In this document: positions 1 to 8,878 of the stretch, one piece after another
How the letters are laid out: each line of letters starts with the position of its first letter
Numbering within the stretch: the first letter of the stretch is position 1
NCBI GenBank assembly: GCA_021399435.1
Contig: JAJTUP010000098.1
Span: forward strand, 62,001 to 126,000
From: Diaporthe sp. PMI_573
Lineage: Eukaryota; Ascomycota; Sordariomycetes; Diaporthales; Diaporthaceae
Length of the DNA: 64,000 nucleotides
Direction of reading: 5' to 3'
Program-made: the position numbers and the translations under genes
Notes under the pieces: model-generated
The model's database searches: none
What the model was told of the DNA's origin: nothing
What the model saw: only the letters and a program-made list of their open reading frames with translations

Positions 1-1
1 T

Positions 2-172
2 ACACGACGGGAGGAAATAGAGAAGATTATAAAGAAGGAATTGGCTGGTCCTCTAGAAGATAAGTACTGGGAAGGAAAACTGCCAAAGGGGAAGCGCGGT
101 GGAAGGAGTGTCAAGGATAGCACTACTGACAAGCAGCCTAAGTCTGCTGTTGCCGAGGACTCATCTTCTTAG
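2..172 (+). CDS. 3' end of an unidentified gene (partial)
   Basis: An open frame enters from the window edge and ends at TAG 170-172, giving 56 residues that are lysine/glutamate rich and end in a short acidic-serine tail. No start is inside the window. I do not recognise the family. A fragment of a pogo-type transposase N-terminus follows 70 bp downstream on the same strand, so this could be the tail of a host gene or of another element. Confidence 0.3.
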   Translation, partial: TRREEIEKIIKKELAGPLEDKYWEGKLPKGKRGGRSVKDSTTDKQPKSAVAEDSSS

Positions 173-242
173 AAAACACGATATCTTTACGAGTGATCTT
201 TTACTGTTCTCCAAACTTTATAAGCAAATCAATTAGACTATC

Positions 243-356
243 ATGAAGCCGTATGCTAAAGTTGAGATACATGAAGCCCTTGATGCCATCGCAGATGGTA
301 TACCGATTCGAGCTGCCGCTATGTACTGTAACTATAGACTTCTATTTCGGAATTAA
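243..356 (+). pseudogene. pogo-type transposase N-terminal (Psq HTH) fragment
   Basis: ATG at 243 opens 37 codons that resemble the first helix-turn-helix (Psq type) of Tc1/pogo transposases: an aromatic-charged start, then an alternating Ala-Leu-Asp-Ala-Ile stretch, an Ile-Arg-Ala-Ala-Ala turn, then loss of similarity and a TAA. Only the DNA-binding start is left. It differs from the pogo family at 11.2, 18.8 and 33.2 kb, so it looks like a separate, older insertion. The match rests on pattern only. Confidence 0.45.
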
Positions 357-1091
357 ACTTCCGAATTTTTCTTCCAGGGCTAGGTCAGTTCTGTAACGGT
401 AAAATACCCTACCGCGGCTACTGCGAGCTTGCTCAAATACCCAGGAAGTTAAGCCTAATTGTTTGAAAAAGAGATCAGGACACTTTGTGAAGTTGATATG
501 CCATGTGCCAACCATACCAGGTACAGGGTAAAGGCTAGCAACTTGAGGCACTATTGCGTTTCTGTAGTAGAAAATTTGTGTTGATGGTTGTTGTGTGTCA
601 GACATATGAAACACATCCGACCATGTACTACGCGATAGAGTCGTGCGTTTCTGTCCAGCGAGCGGCCTGTATGCGCTCTCGAGGCGGATGACAATGTTGG
701 TGTTATTCAGATGGCATTCGGCCCTCTCCTCGACGTAAGTGTGATCTTGCAGGTACTCAAAAATACGACGATGACCATAAGGTAAGGAACGATGGCCGTC
801 GTCATTGAAATCAAGATCCAACAGGACGAGGAAGACTCGTCTGGGAGTAACTCGATATAAGGACGGTAGGTCTTTCCCGATCAACACGGGATCAGCACCG
901 GCGTTAAACATTGCATCGAGCCAGTCACCCTGCTTAAAAACTTTAAGCCAGACAAGAGAGTGTTGAAGCCCAGATGGACTAACTGGCAGGCCTGCTTGTT
1001 TAAGCTTTAGGCGGTCAAATGGTGTGCATTGGTCCCCAATGGCGAGAATGATCTCAACTGGCAGAGTTTTCCAGGACTTGGTGACTTCCAT
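342..1091 (-). CDS. F-box-like hypothetical protein, 249 aa
   Basis: Single-exon frame with a start in good context. Residues about 9-35 (LPVEIILAIGDQCTPFDRLK) have the LP-x-E-I-x-x-x-I pattern of fungal F-box domains, which bind Skp1 and recruit targets to SCF ubiquitin ligases. The rest has no recognisable repeat. Fungal F-box proteins of this kind are often 250-600 aa with a diverged C-terminus, so the length is at the low end. The last 15 bases overlap the opposing pogo fragment, so the native C-terminus may have been altered. The function is inferred from the N-terminal motif only. Confidence 0.5.
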   Translation of the reverse strand: MEVTKSWKTLPVEIILAIGDQCTPFDRLKLKQAGLPVSPSGLQHSLVWLKVFKQGDWLDAMFNAGADPVLIGKDLPSLYRVTPRRVFLVLLDLDFNDDGHRSLPYGHRRIFEYLQDHTYVEERAECHLNNTNIVIRLESAYRPLAGQKRTTLSRSTWSDVFHMSDTQQPSTQIFYYRNAIVPQVASLYPVPGMVGTWHINFTKCPDLFFKQLGLTSWVFEQARSSRGRVFYRYRTDLALEEKFGSLIPK

Positions 1092-1451
1092 ATCTGATAC
1101 TTGATAGTGTTTGACTGAAGCAGTGGTGATGATACTGTATAGGACAACACATAATTACATGGAAGAGCGACAAATATATGCTGAAATCAAAATTTTAGAA
1201 GCCCCTCAGGTGAGATCATGTACTTCCGCCAGTATTACCATGACACAGATTCTGCAGGCTGATACTTTTGAGGGCCGAGGTACTTGTGAACCTATGTAAT
1301 TTTCCTTACCATCCACATAGAGGTGTTCCTGTACTATACGGTACTTGTGCAACTTATCAGTTGTAAGTAAAGGGGTAAGGTACTTTTAAATATTTCAGTA
1401 CTGTACATAGCACTTCCATGATTATTTCACAATATAACTACACAACCATAA
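1092..1451. other. Intergenic, no gene seen
   Basis: AT-rich stretch with several short GGTACTT repeats and no frame with coding character; the 62-codon frame at 1111-1299 has no domain or splice support. Confidence 0.5.
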
Positions 1452-2054
1452 AGCCCAACATACAAGGAAAGGATACACGATGTATCAGTCTCACGCGGGC
1501 GGTCTGAGCTGTGCCCTTCTAAATGGTCCATAGGGCTTCTAGATTCCTTAAGTGCCCTCATCGACTATTTCGACAAGTTTGACCGAGCCCAAGGCCACCC
1601 AGGTTCAGCCCCGCCACGCGCGACGACGCGGCAGCAAGCCAAGGCCTCTGCTGACAATTCCAAGCTGAAAGACCGCATTGCCCTTGCCCTCATAGAAGAA
1701 ATAGACACGAGGATCCAGCAAAAGACCAAGACGAGGCGGAAAGGCTCTGTATTGGTAGCCCACCCCCCAAAGAGGACTTATCTGACCCCTCACGACATCC
1801 AGGCAGTCCGTGACAAGCATGAGGTAAGTCGCAAAGGCAGCTCTCATGTCTCTGAAGAATACGAAGACGCAGAAGAAGATGACGGTGGGAGAGTAATTGT
1901 GGGAGAGGACGAGGGAGGGGATGATAGAGAAGAGGGGGCGGAATATAGTTCAGAAGACCAGCACGCTGAGGGAGAGGAGGACCTTGATCCCCCTCAAAAC
2001 GAAATTAATGGTCAGAGGAATGAGGTAAACTCTCTGCTAGCTTCGCCCTCATCG
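1452..2054 (+). pseudogene. Unidentified open frame without start, acidic C-terminus
   Basis: Frame open from a stop at 1449-1451 for about 200 codons with no ATG at its beginning. It reads as real coding sequence: an amphipathic stretch (LLDSLSALIDYFDKFDRAQ), a basic segment, a Tyr-Leu-Thr-Pro motif, then a strongly acidic Glu/Asp/Gly region from about 1855 to 2000. A GTAAGT donor follows the codons for DKHE at 1824, so the acidic part could be intronic. At about 2055 it runs into the antisense of an MFS transporter tail, which suggests a rearrangement junction. I do not recognise the family. Confidence 0.3.
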
Positions 2055-2573
2055 TCAGCTGCGCTTGTTGGCACCGTCCCACCAAAGACCAAAAACCACG
2101 ATCAGAACGTCGCCCCGGGAGGTCTCGCAGGCAAGGCATCGCATCTGATGGAGCTCCGCAACAAAAGCCTCGCTGACCGACGCAATACCAATGTCGAGAC
2201 CCGCCTGCCGTAGTCGCGAGCTCATCACATTCTGAAACACACAACCGCCGATTCCCACTCCAAGCGCCATGCCAAACTGGCGGGCGAATGCATACATGGC
2301 AGCGGCTGTCCCTTGCTCGCCCTCCCTGCTCATCGCCTGAGCGGCGAAGTTTTGCGCATTCAAGATTGCACCGTGACCAAGGCCGAGTATGATGAGGACA
2401 ACCACCCACACCGCTATTGGTGTGTCTGTAGTAAATAAAAGCGTAAGCCCAGACCCGGCAGTTGCCAAAGCCCACCCGATCCATATTAACCAGCTATAAT
2501 TTGATGTGCGCGTTACCACCCATCCCGCTATTATCGAGCTGGGCACAAGCGTAACTATTATTTGAGCGCATAC
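2055..2573 (-). pseudogene. MFS transporter C-terminal fragment
   Basis: The frame encodes at least three hydrophobic helices: around WLIWIGWALATAGSGLTLLF, the helix around VVVLIILGLGHGAILNAQ, and the helix around AFARQFGMALGVGIGGCVF. The order and the RQFGMALGVGIGG motif match the last helices of fungal drug:H+ antiporter family MFS proteins. The apparent start is a GTG, which is not a eukaryotic start; the frame continues to 2573, where TAG|GTATGC may be a splice acceptor. The N-terminal half is absent and the last helix degrades, so this is a broken efflux-pump remnant. Confidence 0.6.
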
Positions 2574-2781
2574 CTAGCTCTGCAGTCCGAAGACGTGGAG
2601 AAGTAGATTGAACACCCATCTGCCCCAGCAGATACTCTACCACACATTCTAGTGATGACTGATATTATCGGACACTTTCTGAAAATATCAGACTTACTCC
2701 GTAGATCCAGACGAGGAAGAATACGCAAGTATTACCAACATTTCTAATCAAGCCATCCATGATACATGGAGTAAAGAGGAT

Positions 2782-3241
2782 ATGAATACAAGACATACCG
2801 TAGAAACTGACCAAAGGTCTGAAAGTGATTACTCTACGATCTGTGTGTCAGAGACCGCTGATAGTGAAATACATAATCAAGGTCAACAGAAACATCTCAG
2901 TTTCAACATTGATCAATCCTCTAAACCTGCAGAGTTTGATCCACGTTTATCATCCTTACCATTCAATTCAGACATTCTGGAGAAACGCCTGCGACGACAG
3001 GGCGGCATATTTGAACAGTCACCGCCAGTTGAATCAGCTCCGAGGGAAACCAGACAGGATATTCGGTCCAAGCCAACTGTAACAGACAGTCCTTTAGCTG
3101 TAAGTCCTTTGTTGAAACCCTGTTGAGTATCGCTTACAATTATAGCCCCCACCATTCGAAACCGAAATGCGCCTATCTATGCCAATAAAAGCACCAGTAA
3201 TAATACCACCGATACGCGAGATGCGGCCATCAAGGGGTTGA
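2782..3241 (+). CDS. Two-exon hypothetical protein, about 137 aa
   Basis: Exon 1 (2782-3099) is followed by a 46-nt intron (3100-3145: GTAAGT donor, CTTAC branch-like site, ATAG acceptor). Splicing in phase 0 skips the stop at 3124 and joins a proline-rich C-terminus ending at TGA 3241 (key residues PPFETEMRL and PVIIPPIREMRPS). The protein is hydrophilic, Ser/Glu rich, without membrane segments or a signal peptide. The clean splice sites make this more credible than the unspliced 114-codon frame. Family not recognised. Confidence 0.4.
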
Positions 3242-3995
3242 GGGGGACTTTCTGAGGAAATGCCGACCCAGCTGCTCCTCTAGTTTATTTTTAGAGCCAT
3301 CCTTTCCTCTTGCTGGGACGCGGTCTACCTCGTCGGGTCTTCCCCAGTGTTCGAACATGTACAGGTGTGTCCGGAAGCATCGTCAGTCTCATTGGAAACA
3401 GCACGACCACACCCATAGGTGGAGTTGTGTGACTGCCGGACTCAGACGGGGAGCTCCTGTCTAAGTTATATGTGTCTTTTGCGCACTCTTGTTCTATTCA
3501 GCACAAACAGCTCCAGGCACGTATGAGACGCGCAACAACCATATTGGGAGACAATGAGATCCACATGTGGTAGACCTCTGGGCGTGCAGTCTCTAGGGTA
3601 AAAGATTGCACATGTGGCCATGCATGAAGTGGACAGATGCTCAACGGAAGACATCGCCCGGCCTTGCTTTTTTAAAGGGTACTGTGATCGGATTAAGAAC
3701 GAAACCTACTCCTTACTGATTTTACGCTGCACCCTATCAGCTCTGGCGGTTCGGCTCCGCGGCTGGGGTCAGCTTCTGAGTCATGCCGATTTAGTCGGCC
3801 TCGGCAGGGGCAGCACCGAGCCAGCTGGCTCTGGTCCATCTGAAGATGCCGCACGGCCGAACGAGCCCAATATAAATTAACCGGTCGACCACCGGGATGC
3901 AAGGAGCTTCGTTGTATAGTCAAAAGAGCCCCCGCGATCCCACCCAGTGTTGTAGCTTGTACGCCTGTCTGGACATCTAGACCGTGCATCACGAG
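3242..3995. other. Intergenic region upstream of the acetyltransferase gene
   Basis: No convincing gene on either strand. It would contain the promoter of the GNAT gene whose ATG is at 3996. Confidence 0.4.
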
Positions 3996-4009
3996 ATGTC
4001 GTCGACCGG

Positions 4010-6910
4010 CAGGGTAGGGAATCAATCCACGACTTCCACGGTATTGATCAATATGTTGACTTCAATCCACGTCAACGTCAATCCACGAGACCTATTGTTA
4101 CGTAATCAATCCATCCACGGTTGGGGCTCGTGGATTGAGATGTGGATTGACGTGGACGCTAGTCAGGGGTATGGGTACCCTGATATATGTCGTTAATATT
4201 TGCTACGTATCTCTGCGCAAACACTAACAGATCTAATCAGGCAAACGTCGGACGCGTTGTGGCATGTCGCGACGCGTTATAACGCCTGAACCCGAATGTC
4301 TCCTCCTTTACTCGATTCATACGCTCGGTGAACCTTCAACTTCGAGATGGCGGACTTACCTCTTGACCCTGAACTACCGACCAACAACGAGGGGCATGCC
4401 GAGGTCCCTCGGCGTTCTCTAGATCCAGACCCTGAACTCCGCCAGCCTTCTACTTGGGCACCAACAAGTGATGAGGAGCGGAGAATCTTCCGCGTCTGGA
4501 AGGGATTTACGTTGGCCGAGCGCAGCAAAGATACCCTATCATGGGTATGGAACTACGGGGTCGAGATTCAATCCAAAACATCCCGACGATGGATCTGTAT
4601 GCCATGTGTGCGCCAGAAGACCCCCACGCCACAGTCATACGAATCCAAAGGCACCCAAAACGCTGAACTCCACCTCTGGAAAGCTCACGGCTACTGGGAT
4701 CCATCAGGACGACGATCAACACCATCAGAGAAGAAAGGAGGCAAGAGGGTTCTTGCTTCTATTTCGGACTTCATGAGCCTCAAACGTTCCGATCCAAAGG
4801 AGCAAGCGCTGGCCAATAGCTTGATCAAACGCTTCGATCGAGGAGAGTTCCAGAAGCTCATTGTCAACTGGATAGTCGAAAGCCAGCAATCGTTCAAGCA
4901 GGTTGAACACCCTCGATTGCAACAGATTTTCGAATACCTCAATCCGGCGGTCAAGGTTACGAGTGCGCACATTTCGGCGAAGACTGTGCACAGACTGGCG
5001 GTTCAACAATTCGAGCGATATCATGGCACGGTCCAGCAGGTCTTGAAGAGGTCGTCGGGTCAGATCCACATTGCCTTTGACGGCGCAAAGACTAGGAATC
5101 GTCACGCGTTATGTGGCGTGACGGCTGTCTTCAGAGACCACGAGAATCAGCTCCAAAAAGTTGTGCTCGGCATTCCGGAGCTGGTAGAACGACATACTGG
5201 CGAGAACATTGCCGCCGAGATCCTCGAGATCATTAGGTCGTTTGGCATCGAGGACAAGGTCGGTTACTTCACTCTCGACAACGCAGCAAATAATGAAACG
5301 GCAATGGCAGAGATTGCAGAAGAGCTGAAGTTCGACCCGGTTCAACGACGAGTTCGATGCATGGGACACATCCTTAACCTTGTTGTTAAATCCCTTCTCT
5401 TTGGAAAGGATGTTGATGCGTTTGAGAAATCTCTCGTCGAGGAGGAGCCTTTGGCGAGAGCAACCCATGACCAGTGGATGCGGAAGGGTCCTGTCGGGAA
5501 AGCGCATAACTTCGTCGTTTGGGTCCATCGGGCCGACTTACTGACTCAGTTGCTTCGTCAACTGCAACGAGACTCATTTGCAGCTTCTGGCGAGCCTGAA
5601 AGTGGAAAGCAACGGCCAGTTGACGTTGTCCTTGACAACGATACTAGATGGTTGTCCCAATACTACATGATAAAACGAATGCTTCGCTTGCAGCCCGTCT
5701 ACGAAGAATTCATCGCCAAAGCCAAGCGGCTATTCCGAGACGCTCGGAAAGGTGAGGGTGGACAGAAGCTTCCTCCCTGCCTCGAGGAGTCGAGCTTCAT
5801 CAACGAGAGCGATTGGGCGGTGCTGAGGACATTTGATGAGATACTCTCTGATTTCCACGTCGTTGTGCAAGTACTTCAGGGAGACGGACAGTCGCGATGT
5901 CGATCGTCTGGAGTTAGGGAAGCTTTTGGTTCCATGACTGATGTGCTGGAGGCGTTCGAATTTCTACTTGGGAGGCTCGAGGACGCAAAATCGCGTATTG
6001 AGAGGCATCCTGAACCGGAGCAATTCTGTGTCAATATCAACCTTGGCTGGAAGAAGCTCGATAAATATTACAATACTTTGAGGGACTCGCCAGCATACTA
6101 CGCCGCCGCCGCCTTGCATCCTAGCCTACGATGGGACTATTTCGACGAGGTTTGGGGTCAACAGCATCCAGGTTGGGTCGATGAAGCGAAGGAAATCGTA
6201 CAACGTCTTTGGGATACGGAATACAGAGACCTACAGATCACAGTCACCTCTCCTGAAGGTCCGGTTGTGAAGAGGCGAAAGACGACTTTGTCCTCCTTTG
6301 ATCGGTATCGCAACCGATACCGTCAAAGCCAACCGTCCGCTGCTCAAGCGGATGAATATATCCGCTGGCAGGCCAGTGTGTCTGGGAGCGACAAGGACGT
6401 CGCAGACCCAGTTGAGTATTGGGTCCTCAAGAGGTTTGAGTATCCAAGGCTATCTCGAATGGCTCTTGACGTCATGACAGTGCCGGCCATGAGCTCGGAG
6501 TGCGAGAGACTGTTCTCCGCCACCGGGTTGATGGTCACGCCCCTCCGAAACCGCTTAGACGCCGGGACGATTGGACTAATCCAAACGCTGCGATCTTGGT
6601 TACGCGCAGGCATTATCGAAGATGTCGATAGCATACTGCTTGACGATACAGCGTTACAGGAGGCTGTTGAACGGGCTGGCTTGGAGGAGCGCCAGGAGTA
6701 AGGCAATAGAAAGTTTCGGCGACGGGTTCCCGAATTGCCCGATTAGGAAATCCGAGTTAATGTGACAGGGGTCTTCCACGGGTTCAATATTATGGACATC
6801 AATCCACAGATGGCTTCGTGGAAGTCAATCCACGAGCACTTTGCTGAGTAAGCCGTCAATTCCATCCACAAAGTCGGATATTGACGTGGATGGATTGATT
6901 CCCTACCCTG
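4010..6910 (+). mobile_element. Complete hAT transposon, 2,901 bp
   Basis: Both ends carry the perfect 20-bp terminal inverted repeat CAGGGTAGGGAATCAATCCA, with an 8-bp duplication outside. Subterminal regions (about 4020-4165 and 6780-6905) hold many copies of a CAATCCAC / GTGGATTG motif in both orientations, as expected for transposase binding sites. One uninterrupted 784-codon transposase frame fills the middle. With intact ends, duplication and frame this copy looks young and could be autonomous. A 3' fragment of the same family is at 48431-48901. Confidence 0.95.
4347..6701 (+). CDS. hAT family transposase, 784 aa, apparently intact
   Basis: Cuts and pastes the surrounding element in the nucleus. 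About residues 60-115 form a BED-type zinc finger (WICMPC then H-x-x-x-x-H spacing before HGYWDP). The middle holds the RNase H-like core (FDGAKTRNRHALCG, then the YFTLDNAANN motif and RRVRCMGHILNLVVKSLLFG), and the C-terminus the dimerisation domain (MTVPAMSSECERLFSATGL, then PLRNRLDAGTIGLIQTLRSW). Length is normal for fungal hAT proteins. No intron or internal stop is seen, and the ATG at 4347 lies in a good context (GAG-ATG-GCG). Confidence 0.95.
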   Translation: MADLPLDPELPTNNEGHAEVPRRSLDPDPELRQPSTWAPTSDEERRIFRVWKGFTLAERSKDTLSWVWNYGVEIQSKTSRRWICMPCVRQKTPTPQSYESKGTQNAELHLWKAHGYWDPSGRRSTPSEKKGGKRVLASISDFMSLKRSDPKEQALANSLIKRFDRGEFQKLIVNWIVESQQSFKQVEHPRLQQIFEYLNPAVKVTSAHISAKTVHRLAVQQFERYHGTVQQVLKRSSGQIHIAFDGAKTRNRHALCGVTAVFRDHENQLQKVVLGIPELVERHTGENIAAEILEIIRSFGIEDKVGYFTLDNAANNETAMAEIAEELKFDPVQRRVRCMGHILNLVVKSLLFGKDVDAFEKSLVEEEPLARATHDQWMRKGPVGKAHNFVVWVHRADLLTQLLRQLQRDSFAASGEPESGKQRPVDVVLDNDTRWLSQYYMIKRMLRLQPVYEEFIAKAKRLFRDARKGEGGQKLPPCLEESSFINESDWAVLRTFDEILSDFHVVVQVLQGDGQSRCRSSGVREAFGSMTDVLEAFEFLLGRLEDAKSRIERHPEPEQFCVNINLGWKKLDKYYNTLRDSPAYYAAAALHPSLRWDYFDEVWGQQHPGWVDEAKEIVQRLWDTEYRDLQITVTSPEGPVVKRRKTTLSSFDRYRNRYRQSQPSAAQADEYIRWQASVSGSDKDVADPVEYWVLKRFEYPRLSRMALDVMTVPAMSSECERLFSATGLMVTPLRNRLDAGTIGLIQTLRSWLRAGIIEDVDSILLDDTALQEAVERAGLEERQE

Positions 6911-7616
6911 TCGACCGGAAACCCCACCCCGCGGCTTCGCATCCGCCGCGGCACGCCGGATGACGCAGTGGCGCTCGCGAAGGTGCAGATGGAGGCCTTC
7001 GCGGCGGACGCGATGCACAAGGCCATGCACCCGCCGGGTGTGAACGACGAGTCGCTGGAAACGGTCGCCGGGTCTATATTCCCCTCACCTAAAGAGGCGG
7101 CGGACCCTTCCGTCGAGATCATCATCATGGTGGCTGAGCTCCTGGCGGAGGGAAGTGAGGCCGACGGGACTCAGGAGCCCGTGATCGTGGCCTTTGCCAA
7201 GTGGAAGCTGGTTAAGGAGGAGCAGCCGAGGGAAAAGTGGGATGCAAGGGACGAGGAGATGTCGGAAGACAACCTGGGCAAGGTTGCAAATACCGCCGTG
7301 TTCGAGAAGTTCGTCAGCGGCTTGCACGAGATGAAGACGCGCTGGGTGAAGGGAGAGCCGCACATGAGTGAGTTCCTTGGCTCTCTCCCACACACACGGC
7401 AGCAGGTATAAGAGCGTTTTACCTAACAGGCCCTCACAGGTCTCCTTACCCTGGTGGCCACGCCTACCCGCCAAAAGCTCGGGGCCGGGTCAGCCTTGCT
7501 CAAATGGGGCTGCGAGCTCGCCGACAGGGAGAACAAGACGATATGGCTGGAGTCATCGCCACCCGGATACCCTCAGTACAGGAAATTCGGGTTTGAGGAT
7601 GATGGGAAAATAATAT

Positions 7617-8878
7617 TGTAAAACGATGCCCTCCTGAATTCACAGAGAATTCACGGAGGATTCCCTAACTATATAAATACACGGTGAATTAACAGTGAAT
7701 ACACCGTGAATTCACCGTGAACGAATGGATTCACGGTGAATTCACGGGAAATTCACCAGTGATGCACCGTGGGGTGCATCAATTCCTCGCTCAAAATGAC
7801 TTGGCTCCACCCAAGTCCATCCGGTATATGCAACCAACGGGCGGATGAACTCCGAGGGGTTCATGTAGCCACGTCGGGCGAAGCCCCTTCTCGTTGACCC
7901 CTAGCTAAGTTCATCCAGAGTATGTGATGAAAAAAAAAGGGGGTAGATGAATTCACAAGGAATTCACGCAGTAATGTCCTGAAAAGGCAGCGAAACCAGA
8001 GTGAAACCTATTGTGTTGATGGTGTAGGTATAGGCTTGGGTGATAGTATTCGGGGGCAGGAGGTGGTTGGCATGTACGCCTGGTCTGCTTCGCTGGTTAG
8101 TGGGAGCTCCGCGACTGTTTGCTCGCCCTTCCATGGGTGGGCGCCAAAGCTTCCAGCCGCGGTACAGCGGGCTGTTGCGGTCGACCCATCGCGGGATTGG
8201 GTACTGGTGGATGTATTCCTGCGCCAGGTACTCGGGGATGGCTCGGCCAATGGGGAAGTCGGGCAGAATGTCGCGAGGTACGTAGATGTTGCACTCAACA
8301 TCGCGGTCAGGCAGGCCGTTGTAGCCTTCGTCGTGGAGAGATTGTCGGAACGCCGCGCAGCCGCCGGTTCGGCGAGCCAACAGGCTGTCGTATCGGCCGG
8401 TCGTGGTGTACGTTCGAAGCGACACACCTGTTTCTCCGCCGTACAAGTACGCAGCCCAACGGTACCCTTGGAGGGAGAGTTTGCCGGCCTTGCACGGCTC
8501 GGCCACCAGGCGACGATACTCGTCGGTGCGGCTTCGACGAGGCTGGTCCACGCCGGGGTCTCTGGACGTGGGAGTGTCGTGGGTATGGTTCAGACCGAAT
8601 GGCGGGAGGGCCGTGGCAACGCGGGCTGGTCGGCAACTTGTTGCGGCTTATGCGAGGATGGTTCGTCGCCGCTGACGGGCGTGAGGTTTGGACGGGCGGG
8701 CAAGCCGTGATGGTACAGGGCGGGCAGCGTGGTACAGACAGGCGGAGCAGATGGTGAGCAGTGTTCGTGAATGGTATGGGAATGCGCTGTGAATTCACGA
8801 CAAGACGGTGAGGAAGGCGGTGGGTGGTTGCTTGGGTCGCGTGTGAATTCACCGTGTGTTGACGGTGAATTGTTTACA
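7617..8878 (-). repeat. Gypsy 3' LTR, copy 1 (1,262 bp)
   Basis: Read on the minus strand it starts TGTAAACA at the pol stop codon and ends GTTTTACA, giving TG...CA ends and short inverted termini. It has clusters of the palindrome GTGAATTCAC or close variants near both ends (7630-7760, 7950-7975 and 8788-8865). An AAAAAAAAA/GGGGG run is at 7928-7945. The LTR is long for a fungal element. Its inner end overlaps the last bases of pol. Confidence 0.75.
7964..8647 (-). other. Open frame inside the Gypsy LTR, copy 1
   Basis: A frame of 228 codons lies wholly inside the LTR and has no ATG near its start. It encodes a Tyr/Arg/Pro-rich product with phrases such as YRWAAYLYGGETGVSLRTY and PRDILPDFPIGRAIPEYLAQ. 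Compared with copy 2 there are four amino-acid changes and no stop. The family is not recognised. It may be chance, a spliced accessory exon, or captured host sequence. Confidence 0.4.

Larger units (their letters stand above)
4002..6918. repeat. 8-bp target-site duplication around the hAT element
   Basis: TCGACCGG occurs at 4002-4009 and again at 6911-6918, directly abutting the element. Eight bases is the usual hAT duplication length, and the two copies are identical. Confidence 0.95.
3996..7621 (+). pseudogene. GNAT N-acetyltransferase gene interrupted by a hAT transposon
   Basis: ATG at 3996 opens four codons plus two bases, then the hAT element (4010-6910) intervenes. Skipping it and one copy of the 8-bp target duplication, the frame resumes at 6919. 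A 72-nt intron (7368-7439, GTGAGT donor, CTAAC branch) leads to exon 2 (7440-7621); the joined length is exactly 215 codons. Exon 2 carries the GNAT acetyl-CoA loop RQKLGAGSALLKWG and the C-terminal GYPQYRKFGFE motif. This family acetylates amines or protein N-termini with acetyl-CoA. The last two codons and stop lie in a Gypsy LTR that starts at 7617, so the 3' end is also lost. Coding here is GC-rich compared with the element. Confidence 0.85.

Noticed and set aside
1605..1847. 80-codon minus-strand frame
   Set aside because: Antisense to a longer plus-strand frame with better protein character; starts at no supported site.
8036..8757. Long plus-strand frames opposite the Gypsy LTR (and mirrored ones at 56599-57320)
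   Set aside because: They are antisense to the minus-strand LTR frame, low in complexity, and carry no domain; they look like compositional shadows.
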